NCBI GenBank assembly: GCA_002007295.1 | Contig: LNZM01000035.1 | Location: forward strand, 1-41,283 | DNA length: 41,283 nucleotides | Source: Candidatus Epulonipiscioides saccharophilum | Lineage (GTDB): Bacteria > Bacillota > Clostridia > Lachnospirales > Cellulosilyticaceae | Reading direction: 5' to 3' | Shown: positions 6,944 through 16,607 of the stretch, piece after piece | Numbering within the stretch: the stretch's first letter is position 1 | Layout: every line of letters begins with the position of its first letter | Translations under genes and position numbers: made by a program | Notes under the pieces: model-generated | What the model was told of the DNA's origin: nothing | The model's input: the letters and a program-made list of their open reading frames with translations, nothing else | Databases searched by the model: none

Positions 6944-9900
6944 TTAAAATAGAAAATTGATAAATCGTGTGATGATTGCTGCCAACTCACCCCTGGTCAC
7001 AAGACCCGCACCGACACCTTCGATTAACTTGTTAGTTGTAGCCCATGTCATAGCTTCCTTAGAATTTACATTAAATGACGTAAACCAATTCGGCTTATCA
7101 ACATTTAAATAATCCGGATGTTGCGTTATTAAATTGTAATTATACAAAACTATTGCTAAATTCTCTCTTGTTACTTCTAGTTCAGGTCCAAAGGATGGAT
7201 CATTATAACCATGAGTCATCCCTAACGTAGCAACCCAATTTGCAACTCTAGAATACCAATCTCCGCCATAAGCAAGCTGAAAAACTTTGATAAAGTCCAA
7301 GTTATATATAATGTCGATATTTCTAATCACTTCTGCTAACGTCTTTCTATCGGATGCAATATTTGGCTCAAACATTGTAGCCGAAATGCCGCTCATATAA
7401 CCCTTGTTTACTGCTGTCAAAATCTCCGAAAAATACATGCTATTGTTTGTTAGATCTAAAAATGGATTGCCTAACTTTATATCCATTCCTAAAATATAAT
7501 CATTAGATGTACTTCCGGTGAAATGTATTTGTTGATTAACTGCGTCGTACGTAGAATTCATTTTAACTACTTGATTAGTATCAAATACCTGATACATGGA
7601 TAAAATCTTGGTGTTTTCAGTCGCTGTTGCTTTATACGGTATAATCATTTCGACAGGTACATTACTAAGTTCCTTCGTCCCTGATTTAATTACCATACTA
7701 AAGTTTAATTTATTAATATTAACGGCTATTGTTGAATTAATTAAGGCTGTTGTTCCATTTAGTAAATTGTCGGTGTGAAGAAATATATTATTGCTGTCCT
7801 GAGCCTTAAATTCAAACTTAAGATCTTCAGAATTAGTCATCGGAAGCATTTTACTTAGGCTAGCATAATTAATTGAGCAACCCCCGACATCTGTAACAAT
7901 TTCCAAGGATAAATCTGTATTAGCTAAAGCGTTCTTTAATGTATCCGATTTAATACTTAAATAAGCCGTGTCAATATTTTGTTTGGTATCAACATGAATA
8001 GTTACGTTAGTTTTTTCTTTTACTGCTAGATCAATCGCTTGGTTTAAACTCGAAGCATTCAGAGCTACATCAATATATGTTTGCCCTTGTGCTGTCGTTT
8101 GAACCTTCGGATCAATGTTTATTTCTACTTTGCTATTGGGTTTCACGACAATTGTTTCTGTCTGACTAACAGTAATTATCTTGTCTGAACTGCTTGATGA
8201 ACTGTTTGATGAATTGCTTGATGAACTACTGGAGGATCCTCCCCACCAAGACCCTGAATAGCCATGGTCATCGTCCTCGTCTTCGTCGTCGTTAGATGTT
8301 GGTGGCTTATCATCGTCGTCATCGTCGCCGCCCCCTGTTGGTGGCTTATCATCGTCGTCATCGTCGCCGCCCCCTGTTGGTGGCTTATCGTCGTCATCAT
8401 CGTCGTCGTCGCCTCCTGTTGGTGGCTTATTATCGTCGTCGTCATCGTCGTCGCTGTCGTCATTTACTAAAATTAACGTTCCTCCATTTTCTATCGCTGG
8501 AAGCGTTATTGCTATTTTTCCATTATCTACTTTATATTTTGTGCCACTATATAAGTCGATAGCTCCATCTTTAAAGTCAGTCGTAATCACAGTTTTTTGT
8601 GCTTCTCCAAGATTTATGGCCACAATAACTGCTTCATCATCATATTCTCTTTCGAAAATACTATAACCTAAAGCATCGTTTCCGCCTATAATGTTGTGAG
8701 TACCTTTAGCAAAAACTTTACTATATTTTTCACGTGCTCCAAATACCTTTTGATAATGTTCTATTAATTCCTTTTGTTCTGTTTCTTTATTCCAATCTAT
8801 TGTCGGACGATTAGTGTGCACCGGATAATCATTGTCTCCACTATAGGCCATTTCTTCTCCATAGTAAATTACTGGTTGGCCCTTTACTGTAGCCTGCAAT
8901 GATACGGCGGCTTTTAGCTTATTCACGTCTCCTCCAAGATGATTCTTTAAAAATCCACCTTCATCATGACTGCTTAAGAAATTTCCAACTGTGTTCGTAT
9001 TATCTAATTGATCATTTTTGGCTACCAAACTATTTTGGGCCGACTCAATTTCTCCATTCGCAAATTTTCCTGCTATATTTTTAAACTCAAAATCTAGTAT
9101 CGAATCCATCATGCCCGAATCTAAATAGCCAGAATCGTTTGCTAAATGCGCCCCATATACTTCTCCTATAACTTTAAATTCTGGATCCACTTTTGTTAAT
9201 TCATTCTTTAAATGTATCCATGTAGCATCCTCAACGTGCTTTACCGTATCAATTCTAAAGTAATCTATAGAGTTTCCTTTGGCTGTCTTTCCTAAAGTCT
9301 CAACCCATGCAACTTGCCATTTTACTAACTGATCTCGAACCTCTGGGTCTTCTGTTCTAAAATCAGGTAATCCGGCTAACTGGCCCAATACTTCATCAGA
9401 ACTAAGTTCCTTACGTAGCATTCCTTCAAACCTCGCTCGGTCTTCATCTGTTGGATAATTTGCTGGCGGATTTGGACTTGGATTATCTAGGCCATACCCC
9501 GAATGATTTAACACAACATCAACCATAATCTTAATGCCTTTCTCATGGGCCGAATCAATCAATTCATGAAGTTGTTCTATTGTTCCGAAATGTGGATTTA
9601 ATTCTTCAAAGTTCTCAGCCCAATATCCATGGTAAGCATAATAGCCATTTTGGTAAGGTGTAGTGTCATGTCTCACGTCATAAGCTACATTTTCCACTAT
9701 CGGACTAATCCATATCGTATTCACTCCCAAAGACTCAAGATAATTCAACTTTTCGGTTATACCAACAAAATCTCCACCATGATATGTTCCCGGGTCTTTA
9801 GGATCATAACCTATATTATAAGGATCATCGTTACTTTTATCACCATTATAAAATCTATCTGTTAACATAAAGTAAATTACTGCTTCATCAAATCCAATAT

Positions 9901-12900
9901 CAGTACCTTTATAATCTACTATTTCAATTTCTACTTCAGATGTGTAAGCATTATTAACGTTGTCATAAATTACGATAGGCAAAGTTTTTCTTCCCGGCTC
10001 TACATAATCCTTCACGGATATAGACGCTGACAATAAATCTAGAGGTACATTGATTTGGTCGCCGCCTAATTCAGTCGTATCAATTATGACCTTACTTAGT
10101 TTTGAAATATCTTCAGGTGTTGCGTCTATCTCTATAGTTACTACGCTATTTTCATTGTAATTGATAGATGATGGATAAGCTAAAGCACTAGATGAAATAT
10201 CTAATTTTTCATAAACGAATAAAGACTTTCCATCTTTGGATACATAGTTATAAGGATCCAAATATTCTATGGTCTGACCATCTACGGTTATATGGAAACT
10301 ATATAAATATTCGCCCTCCGCTAAATCGGACATAGTATATTCGAGCCATTCTTGTTCTGGATCATAAGTCATAGGGAATTTTTCGCCGTTGATTTCAATT
10401 TCAGCTAATTCGATAGAGTCCATTAATCCTTCCTTAAACAATGCATCATTTCTATAGCGATAGGTTACACTCGGATATTGAGTAGATGTGTCAACGAATA
10501 ATTCGGATTTTTTTAGAGTATTGAACTCAACTTCACCTTGCTCTATTTGAACTTTTGTAATAGTTTGGTCCTTTGGTATAAAGATAGATCTATCGCCGTC
10601 CGTATCTTTTTCTTCCCAGTCACCCTTTCTTATAATAAATCCGATACTTTCAGTTGTTGGACCTATTTCTATGAAGGCTAATTTTTTGCCGTCTAAATCC
10701 GCAGTAAAGTCTATCTGATCATTTTTTACGCCTGTGTTCCAAACCCATAAATTCCAGCCATCATAATCTCCTGCTGGTCGATAATATTCAAATACAATAA
10801 ATCGCTTTTCATACTTTTTCACTTCTAAGTCTAACGTTGCTGAAATATTTCCTACATCGGCTGTTATTGTGAAGCTTCCTTCTGCTAGGCCAGTTATGGT
10901 GCCGTCAATTCCAATTGTTGCTACGTCTGTATTATTACTGGACCAAGTTATTTGTTGAGCGGTCATTACTTGGTCGAACTGATCTTTTATTTCTGCAGAT
11001 ACAGGTAAAGTAAATCCGGCGTAAACAAATGGTTCTTCAGATTTAATAGTAATGCTTTTTGGATTCAATTTGTCTACAACTTCAATTTCAACTTGAGCCG
11101 AAATGCCTTGCAATCCTTTGGCTGTTGGAACTTTAGCTGTAAATGTTAATGTAGTCTTGCCAACCTGGTTAGCAGTAATTTTTTGCCCTGAAATGCTTAC
11201 TAGATCTGGATCAGAAGATTCTATATTGGCCGCCATAGGTATTTGTACACCATGCTGATCTTTTATTATTACGTCGAAAACATGACTATCTCCAATACCT
11301 AGGCCTACAAAATCTTCTGAGATTTCTAAAATAGATGGAACTTTGTCGTAAATCCTTTCGTCTTCATATAGAACCATCATGGACAAAGGTGCCACAGTAA
11401 CAGAGCTAGAATTTGTTAAGCTTTTTATCACTTCTGTTCCGGCCGTTGTTTCGTTGACTACAATATTCCAATTAGCTGCATGCGGAAGCTCCACAGTCAT
11501 TTCAGAATCGTTGCCGTTGTAAATTACAGAAATATTTTTATAACTATCTCCGTTTGCATATTCGCCAAGATTAAATCCTACAACATTTTCGTCAGATTTA
11601 AATACTGTGAAATGTTTATTGACTTCTTCAGCCGTCTCCATGCTAAAAGCAGGATGAGTATTTCTTAGTTCAATTAGGCCAGCATAATAATCCGTTACTT
11701 CGCTAAACTGATCTTTTAAATCCCAACGAATCATATTGATAGCATCCGGACTTTTGTAACTATTATGATCGCCGTATTTACTTCTTAAAAACTCTTCACC
11801 GGCATGAATAAATGGTATTCCTTGAGATGTTAAAGCAATTCCGTTGGCCAAAATACTTCTCTTTACTGTTTCATTGGCGAATACGTCGTTTTCATCTACA
11901 AATTTATGCGGATCCGCTGCGTTAACCATGTCCTCGACACTGCCACCGTCTACTAAAGATCCATCCTTCATTTCTCCGAATCCTAATTCAGATTCTAACT
12001 CCTGTGTCGCAATAACTTTATCCCACAAATTTAAATTATCATGTGCTGTCACGTAGGAAATAATTTCTGTCGGCTTAGATGCGATCGTATTTATTGCACC
12101 TTTTGCTCCTTCAATTATATCTCCTTCTTTTCCTAATTCTCCAGTTGCAAATCCTTTTCCAACAGAATCGCTATCACCTTTGATAGCTCCTCTAATATTA
12201 TCGTTGAAAACTTTAAAGTCTTCGCCTCTTTGCATCCCTTTTAAAGTTTGCTGATCTCCTGGTAATATGCTGCCACCCGCTTGCCATGGCTCACCATAAA
12301 TTAGCATATCTGGATCTACTTCTGATCGTAATTTATCGGTTAACTCGCTCATTGTTTGTATATCGATTAAGCCCATTAAGTCGAATCTAAAACCATCTAA
12401 GTGATACTCTTCGGCCCAGTACATTACAGAATCAGTAATGTATTTTCGCACCATTGGTCTCTCAGACGCTACTTCATTTCCACATCCAGCGCCGTTTGAA
12501 TAAGTTCCGTCATCAAATGTACGATAATAATAATTTGGTACGACTTTGTCGAATGGACCATCTACTACACTAAATGTGTGATTGTAAACTACGTCCATGA
12601 CGACTCTTATTCCGGCTTCATGTAGCGCATTAACCATGTTCTTATATTCTTCAACTCTAGCATAGGGATTTGTTGGGTCGCTAGAATAACTTCCTTCTGG
12701 TACATTGTAATTTTGTGGATCATATCCCCAGTTAAATTGAGCTTCGGTAGACATTTCATTTACACTTCCGTAATCATAACTAGGTAGCAAATGAACATGC
12801 GTAACACCTAACTCTTTTAAGTGATCTATTCCAATACTATTTCCATTGGCTGTAGTTAACCCAACTTCGGTAAAAGCGTTGAAATCACCCGGATTGGCGA

Positions 12901-15682
12901 AATTAGCTGAAGGATCTATAGAAAAGTCTCTTATATGAAGTTCGTATATCACAGCGTCGGACGCATCTACAATCGGCGGTTTCTCATCAGATAAAAATGC
13001 GTCGTTAGTCAAACTTAAGTCTATTATAGCTGTGCGTTGTCCATTGGCTGATACGGAGCGAGCATACGGATCGACAGCATAGTTTGTTTTGCCGTTCGCA
13101 AAAGTTAATTTATACATATAATATTTATTGTTTAAATCTCCACTCTCAGTTTTGGCCCATGTTCCAGTGCTAGAATCATAATCCATGGCTAGCTCTGTTC
13201 CAGTGCTATGATCTAATACAAGGCCATTTTCGTTATATTCGCCAGCATCGTCGTATAACATTAAACTAACCGACTGAGCTGTAGGTGCCCAAACTTTAAA
13301 CGTACTAGCGCTGTCAGAATAAGTTAGGCCTAAATCATCCCCTGAATAATAAATATAATCTAGCATTTTACGCATTTCTATTTCAGTCGGTTCTAATTCA
13401 TCTGATCCGACTTTATATAATTTATTAGATTCGAATATTTCTCCGTCTGGTAATGTGAAAATATATTTCTTATCATCTATTTTTGTAGCCGTAACTTCTA
13501 TCTTTTTATTATCGGCTGCTACATCTATTATATACGGATTTGTAATTTCGCCGGCTTCAGATAAAGTAACCGTAACTTCGGTGTTAGAATCTACGTAGCC
13601 CTTTTTTACTTTCGCTTCGAAATTTATTACTGACGGATCCGTGTAAATTATATCTGTATGACCTTCCACCAACCACACTTCTTTAGCATTTAAGTCGGCC
13701 GGCATTTCAATGAATCTGTCTGCTCCATCTTGTTTGATCCATTCTCCTAGCCTTGGTATAATTCCAATCTTATCGGCTGTGGATTCATGTGTAACTTGTT
13801 TAAATGTATATTCTAATCCGTCTGACAAGGTGAATTTCTTTTCTGTTGTAAATTCTACACCTTTCCCAGCACCACCAACATCCCATAGCCAAAGATTCCA
13901 ATCTGTATAATCTTCATGTCGATAATAATTAATTGTGTATTCATTCATGCTTGTTACGGTTTTAAAAGTTAAATCCTGTACATAATCATTAGCTTTAGCT
14001 TGAATATTTACGTTACCTACATGTGCTGGTAATACATGGATATACGTTCCATCCGCTTTCTTGGTTAATTTAACTGTTGATACTGATTCGGCCATTTCAT
14101 ACTCCACGGTTACATCTAAGCCCGTGGTATTTTCAGCTGTATATAATTTAGCCTTGCTAGATAATTTTGTTTCTTTATCAATCGCTAAATTTTCAGGATT
14201 TCCTTCTATGGCTAAACCAAAAATTGAAAATACACTGTTTCCATCCACTTGCTCTGCTGTATTATTAGGGTCAACTTTCCAGTCAGAACCATTTTCTACA
14301 AATTTATATTGGTGCACTCCAGCACCGCATTCTAATGTTATAGACCAAACCCCAGTTTCATCTTTAGCCATTGGATTAGCTTCAGCATTCCAGCCGTTTA
14401 TTGTTCCAGCTACAGAAACTGTCTCGGCATTTGGAGCAAAATGTCTGAACGTTACTTTATTATCTACTATTTCCGGACTTACTACTTTGACTTCGGATAA
14501 AACATTTAAAATACTATTTCCATCCGCCGAAGTTTCTTTATTCGAAGGATCTGCTATCCACTCCGATTCGTCCACAACAAATTTATATTCATACTGGCCA
14601 GGTGTGATATCTAGTGTAGCTTCCCATATATTGTCTTCATTTTCGTCTGCTAAATAATTTTTATTTCCTACCCATCCATTAAAACTTCCTGAGACTGTTA
14701 CCGAAGTTGCGGTCTCAGAATAATATCTAAAGGTAACTTTTTCTCCATTCACTTCGGGACTGATTACTATCGGATCACCAATCAAAAATATATTGTTGTC
14801 TCCAGATTTATTTATATTGAAAGGATCGTTAATATAATTCTCATCTACTACAAACTTATATTGATATTCTCCGTCCTCTAATGTTTTGGTAAGTTGCCAT
14901 AAACCATTTGCTGACTTAGTCATTGGTGTGTCGGTAGCATTCCAATCATTAAAGCTACCGGCTACGCAAACGGTGGTCGCATTGAGGCCATAATAGTTAA
15001 ATGTAACTTCGTTTCCATTTACTTCTGGACTTGTAAATTCTATTGGCGCATTTATTATTACTACACTATTGTCGCCTAATGTTTTGCTATTTGATGGATC
15101 TTGTATCCAGTTTCCATTAATTACAAATTTATATTCACAAATCCCTGGCGTATCTATGTTAACAGTAGCCTCCCAAAGTTTAGTCGAATCGTTCTTTATA
15201 AATGGTGTTGCATCAGATGACCAGTCGTTAAAACTTCCTGCTACAAATCCGGCTTCGGTGGATCTGAATGTTACGGCCGTTTCATTAACTTCCGGACTAA
15301 TTATTACGTTAATTTTATCCGTATCTTTTAAACTTAATTCTGGTATTATCACTGGAGTAGATTCAAGATTCGTAGATAAAAATTTTGAATCTATTTCTTC
15401 TTCTAGCAAATTTTCAAAATCAAGTTCTTCGAAAAAGGTTTCATCGAATTGTTCTGACATAATATCATCATCATAAATTTCGTTCATATAAGAATCTTCT
15501 GGCTGATCCTCTACAAATTCTTCGTTTACGTCTGGAATTTTTATATCTTCTAAAATAAAAACTTCATCTTCTAAGAGAGGTGACCAAACGATTTTAGCTT
15601 GAGTTAATGTACTTGGCATGAAAAGATTAGATAACATACAAAGAGAAAGTAAAACAGAAAATTTTTGATTTCTACGTTTCAT
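6944..15682 (-). CDS. Giant secreted amylopullulanase, S-layer anchored
   Basis: About 2,912 aa with two GH13 catalytic modules that cut alpha-1,6 and alpha-1,4 links of starch, glycogen or pullulan at the cell surface. The ATG at 15682 is preferred to one two codons upstream because AAAGGGG is then 8 nt away. Order: signal peptide (KRRNQKFSVLLSLCMLSNLF), acidic stretch (about 39-100), four ~90-aa starch-binding modules of CBM48/AMPK type (about 130-495), a CBM41-like module, type I pullulanase (NWGYDPQNYN about 985, GFRFD about 1098, GEPW about 1130), Big2-like domains, a second CBM41-like module, an alpha-amylase module (DVVLNH about 2055, FRID about 2145, GEVYG about 2175, SSHDEGG about 2240), an Asp-rich linker (about 2409-2486), a beta-rich domain and three SLH repeats (about 2750-2914). 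Both catalytic triads look intact. Confidence 0.95.
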   Translation of the reverse strand: MKRRNQKFSVLLSLCMLSNLFMPSTLTQAKIVWSPLLEDEVFILEDIKIPDVNEEFVEDQPEDSYMNEIYDDDIMSEQFDETFFEELDFENLLEEEIDSKFLSTNLESTPVIIPELSLKDTDKINVIISPEVNETAVTFRSTEAGFVAGSFNDWSSDATPFIKNDSTKLWEATVNIDTPGICEYKFVINGNWIQDPSNSKTLGDNSVVIINAPIEFTSPEVNGNEVTFNYYGLNATTVCVAGSFNDWNATDTPMTKSANGLWQLTKTLEDGEYQYKFVVDENYINDPFNINKSGDNNIFLIGDPIVISPEVNGEKVTFRYYSETATSVTVSGSFNGWVGNKNYLADENEDNIWEATLDITPGQYEYKFVVDESEWIADPSNKETSADGNSILNVLSEVKVVSPEIVDNKVTFRHFAPNAETVSVAGTINGWNAEANPMAKDETGVWSITLECGAGVHQYKFVENGSDWKVDPNNTAEQVDGNSVFSIFGLAIEGNPENLAIDKETKLSSKAKLYTAENTTGLDVTVEYEMAESVSTVKLTKKADGTYIHVLPAHVGNVNIQAKANDYVQDLTFKTVTSMNEYTINYYRHEDYTDWNLWLWDVGGAGKGVEFTTEKKFTLSDGLEYTFKQVTHESTADKIGIIPRLGEWIKQDGADRFIEMPADLNAKEVWLVEGHTDIIYTDPSVINFEAKVKKGYVDSNTEVTVTLSEAGEITNPYIIDVAADNKKIEVTATKIDDKKYIFTLPDGEIFESNKLYKVGSDELEPTEIEMRKMLDYIYYSGDDLGLTYSDSASTFKVWAPTAQSVSLMLYDDAGEYNENGLVLDHSTGTELAMDYDSSTGTWAKTESGDLNNKYYMYKLTFANGKTNYAVDPYARSVSANGQRTAIIDLSLTNDAFLSDEKPPIVDASDAVIYELHIRDFSIDPSANFANPGDFNAFTEVGLTTANGNSIGIDHLKELGVTHVHLLPSYDYGSVNEMSTEAQFNWGYDPQNYNVPEGSYSSDPTNPYARVEEYKNMVNALHEAGIRVVMDVVYNHTFSVVDGPFDKVVPNYYYRTFDDGTYSNGAGCGNEVASERPMVRKYITDSVMYWAEEYHLDGFRFDLMGLIDIQTMSELTDKLRSEVDPDMLIYGEPWQAGGSILPGDQQTLKGMQRGEDFKVFNDNIRGAIKGDSDSVGKGFATGELGKEGDIIEGAKGAINTIASKPTEIISYVTAHDNLNLWDKVIATQELESELGFGEMKDGSLVDGGSVEDMVNAADPHKFVDENDVFANETVKRSILANGIALTSQGIPFIHAGEEFLRSKYGDHNSYKSPDAINMIRWDLKDQFSEVTDYYAGLIELRNTHPAFSMETAEEVNKHFTVFKSDENVVGFNLGEYANGDSYKNISVIYNGNDSEMTVELPHAANWNIVVNETTAGTEVIKSLTNSSSVTVAPLSMMVLYEDERIYDKVPSILEISEDFVGLGIGDSHVFDVIIKDQHGVQIPMAANIESSDPDLVSISGQKITANQVGKTTLTFTAKVPTAKGLQGISAQVEIEVVDKLNPKSITIKSEEPFVYAGFTLPVSAEIKDQFDQVMTAQQITWSSNNTDVATIGIDGTITGLAEGSFTITADVGNISATLDLEVKKYEKRFIVFEYYRPAGDYDGWNLWVWNTGVKNDQIDFTADLDGKKLAFIEIGPTTESIGFIIRKGDWEEKDTDGDRSIFIPKDQTITKVQIEQGEVEFNTLKKSELFVDTSTQYPSVTYRYRNDALFKEGLMDSIELAEIEINGEKFPMTYDPEQEWLEYTMSDLAEGEYLYSFHITVDGQTIEYLDPYNYVSKDGKSLFVYEKLDISSSALAYPSSINYNENSVVTIEIDATPEDISKLSKVIIDTTELGGDQINVPLDLLSASISVKDYVEPGRKTLPIVIYDNVNNAYTSEVEIEIVDYKGTDIGFDEAVIYFMLTDRFYNGDKSNDDPYNIGYDPKDPGTYHGGDFVGITEKLNYLESLGVNTIWISPIVENVAYDVRHDTTPYQNGYYAYHGYWAENFEELNPHFGTIEQLHELIDSAHEKGIKIMVDVVLNHSGYGLDNPSPNPPANYPTDEDRARFEGMLRKELSSDEVLGQLAGLPDFRTEDPEVRDQLVKWQVAWVETLGKTAKGNSIDYFRIDTVKHVEDATWIHLKNELTKVDPEFKVIGEVYGAHLANDSGYLDSGMMDSILDFEFKNIAGKFANGEIESAQNSLVAKNDQLDNTNTVGNFLSSHDEGGFLKNHLGGDVNKLKAAVSLQATVKGQPVIYYGEEMAYSGDNDYPVHTNRPTIDWNKETEQKELIEHYQKVFGAREKYSKVFAKGTHNIIGGNDALGYSIFEREYDDEAVIVAINLGEAQKTVITTDFKDGAIDLYSGTKYKVDNGKIAITLPAIENGGTLILVNDDSDDDDDDDNKPPTGGDDDDDDDDKPPTGGGDDDDDDKPPTGGGDDDDDDKPPTSNDDEDEDDDHGYSGSWWGGSSSSSSSNSSNSSSSSSDKIITVSQTETIVVKPNSKVEINIDPKVQTTAQGQTYIDVALNASSLNQAIDLAVKEKTNVTIHVDTKQNIDTAYLSIKSDTLKNALANTDLSLEIVTDVGGCSINYASLSKMLPMTNSEDLKFEFKAQDSNNIFLHTDNLLNGTTALINSTIAVNINKLNFSMVIKSGTKELSNVPVEMIIPYKATATENTKILSMYQVFDTNQVVKMNSTYDAVNQQIHFTGSTSNDYILGMDIKLGNPFLDLTNNSMYFSEILTAVNKGYMSGISATMFEPNIASDRKTLAEVIRNIDIIYNLDFIKVFQLAYGGDWYSRVANWVATLGMTHGYNDPSFGPELEVTRENLAIVLYNYNLITQHPDYLNVDKPNWFTSFNVNSKEAMTWATTNKLIEGVGAGLVTRGELAAIITRFINFLF
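8298..8460 (-). repeat. In-gene tandem repeat encoding the Asp-rich linker
   Basis: Units start at 8298, 8337, 8376 and 8418, with periods of 39, 39 and 42 bp. On the coding strand each encodes a run of Asp followed by KPPTGG. A poly-Ser run follows (8170-8240). The unit is a multiple of three, so the number of units can change without breaking the frame. The linker separates the catalytic half from the SLH anchor. Confidence 0.95.
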
Positions 15683-15725
15683 TTTCATTACCCCTTTATG
15701 TTAAAATAGTTTAATTAATTAAAAC

Positions 15726-15754
15726 ACTATATCATATGCGTAATAAAAATGCAA
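15726..15754 (-). promoter_or_regulatory. Promoter of the amylopullulanase gene
   Basis: On the minus strand TTGCAT (15749-15754), a 17-nt spacer and TATAGT (15726-15731), about 44 nt before the start. No catabolite-repression (cre) palindrome was recognised nearby. Confidence 0.6.
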
Positions 15755-15859
15755 TATGTTTCAAATGTTAAGAAAGGCAATTTTAGTAAAAAATTTAACT
15801 TTATAGTTTGGAAAAAATTATAAATATATTATCGCTTACTTATACATTGCATTTTTATA

Positions 15860-15888
15860 TTGAAGTATTGTAAATTTTGCTCTATAAT
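15860..15888 (+). promoter_or_regulatory. Promoter of the ANTAR-pyrG unit
   Basis: TTGAAG (15860-15865), a 17-nt spacer and a perfect TATAAT (15883-15888). It gives a leader of about 125 nt before the ANTAR gene start. Confidence 0.7.
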
Positions 15889-16019
15889 AGTTAACGTAGC
15901 AAATAGCAAGAATGATTCTTAAATTTTTCAATATTGTATTAAAAATAATTCTTTATATTTATGCAATTCTTTCTCCATAATAATACCTTTTACAAAAAAA
16001 TATGAAGAGGTGTGGTCTT

Positions 16020-16580
16020 ATGCATAATTTACTGATCGTTTCCAATGTTACTCCTAGTCAAAATTTTTTATTAGACATCAATAAAATATCAAACATTGCT
16101 AACGTCTATACTACGGATTATTCGCAAAAAATCAAATCCTTAATATTAGAGCAAAGCATTGATTTAGTAATTGTAAATACGTCCTTAGAAAATCAAATAG
16201 ATCAAAAATTACTAAAGGATTTATCAGCTTTTACACAGGTGATAGTATTAGTCAGTGAGCCTTATTACGATGATTTGTCCTTTAGAGTAGAAAAATTTGG
16301 AGTAATTACTATCAAAAAACCCATTAACAAAAAATTGTTAGAAACAACGGTTAAAGTAGCCATGTTAACAAATAACCGAATAAAATGTTTGGAAGAGTTT
16401 TGGTTGAAGAAACTAAATGATGCTAAAATTATTAATCACGCCAAATGTATATTAATAGAACTTAGGGGCTTTGGAGAAAATGAAGCACATAAATATATAG
16501 AAAAAGAAGCCATGAATCTACGCAAGACAAGAAAAGAGATAGCACAAAACATTATAGCAACATATAATCAAAGCAACTAG
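16020..16580 (+). CDS. ANTAR-domain regulator with degenerate receiver
   Basis: A 186-aa predicted RNA-binding antiterminator. The start at 16020 (MHNLLIVSN) is preferred over one at 16002 because AGAGGTG lies about 8 nt upstream. The N-terminal ~115 residues follow a response-regulator receiver fold but read DLVIVNTS where a phosphorylated Asp would sit. They also lack the acidic pair near the N-terminus, so phosphorylation is unlikely; the KKP motif is kept. The C-terminal ~55 residues (AKCILIELRGFGENEAHKYI and onward) are a clear ANTAR domain, which binds paired RNA hairpins. Similar Firmicutes proteins often sit near glutamine-metabolism genes. Here it lies 27 nt before pyrG, a glutamine-using enzyme, so a regulatory link is possible but not shown. 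Confidence 0.85.
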   Translation: MHNLLIVSNVTPSQNFLLDINKISNIANVYTTDYSQKIKSLILEQSIDLVIVNTSLENQIDQKLLKDLSAFTQVIVLVSEPYYDDLSFRVEKFGVITIKKPINKKLLETTVKVAMLTNNRIKCLEEFWLKKLNDAKIINHAKCILIELRGFGENEAHKYIEKEAMNLRKTRKEIAQNIIATYNQSN

Positions 16581-16607
16581 TAATAGGCGAAAGGAGATTT
16601 TTATTTT

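Larger units (their letters stand above)
15689..16019. other. Divergent intergenic region between amylopullulanase and ANTAR genes
   Basis: 331 bp, very AT-rich, with the two divergent promoters listed separately. The leader of the plus-strand unit (about 15895-16019) contains only a small hairpin, AAGAAT-G-ATTCTT followed by AAATTTTT. I do not see the two-hairpin target expected for an ANTAR protein, nor a riboswitch. Confidence 0.6.

Noticed and set aside
8176-8562. Overlapping reading frames rich in repeats on both strands
   Set aside because: They are frame shadows of the Asp-rich linker of the amylopullulanase; none has a ribosome binding site.
14061-15476. Long plus-strand frames opposite the amylopullulanase N-terminus
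   Set aside because: They mirror the repeated CBM modules, have no ribosome binding site and read as low-complexity Ser/Thr/Pro proteins.
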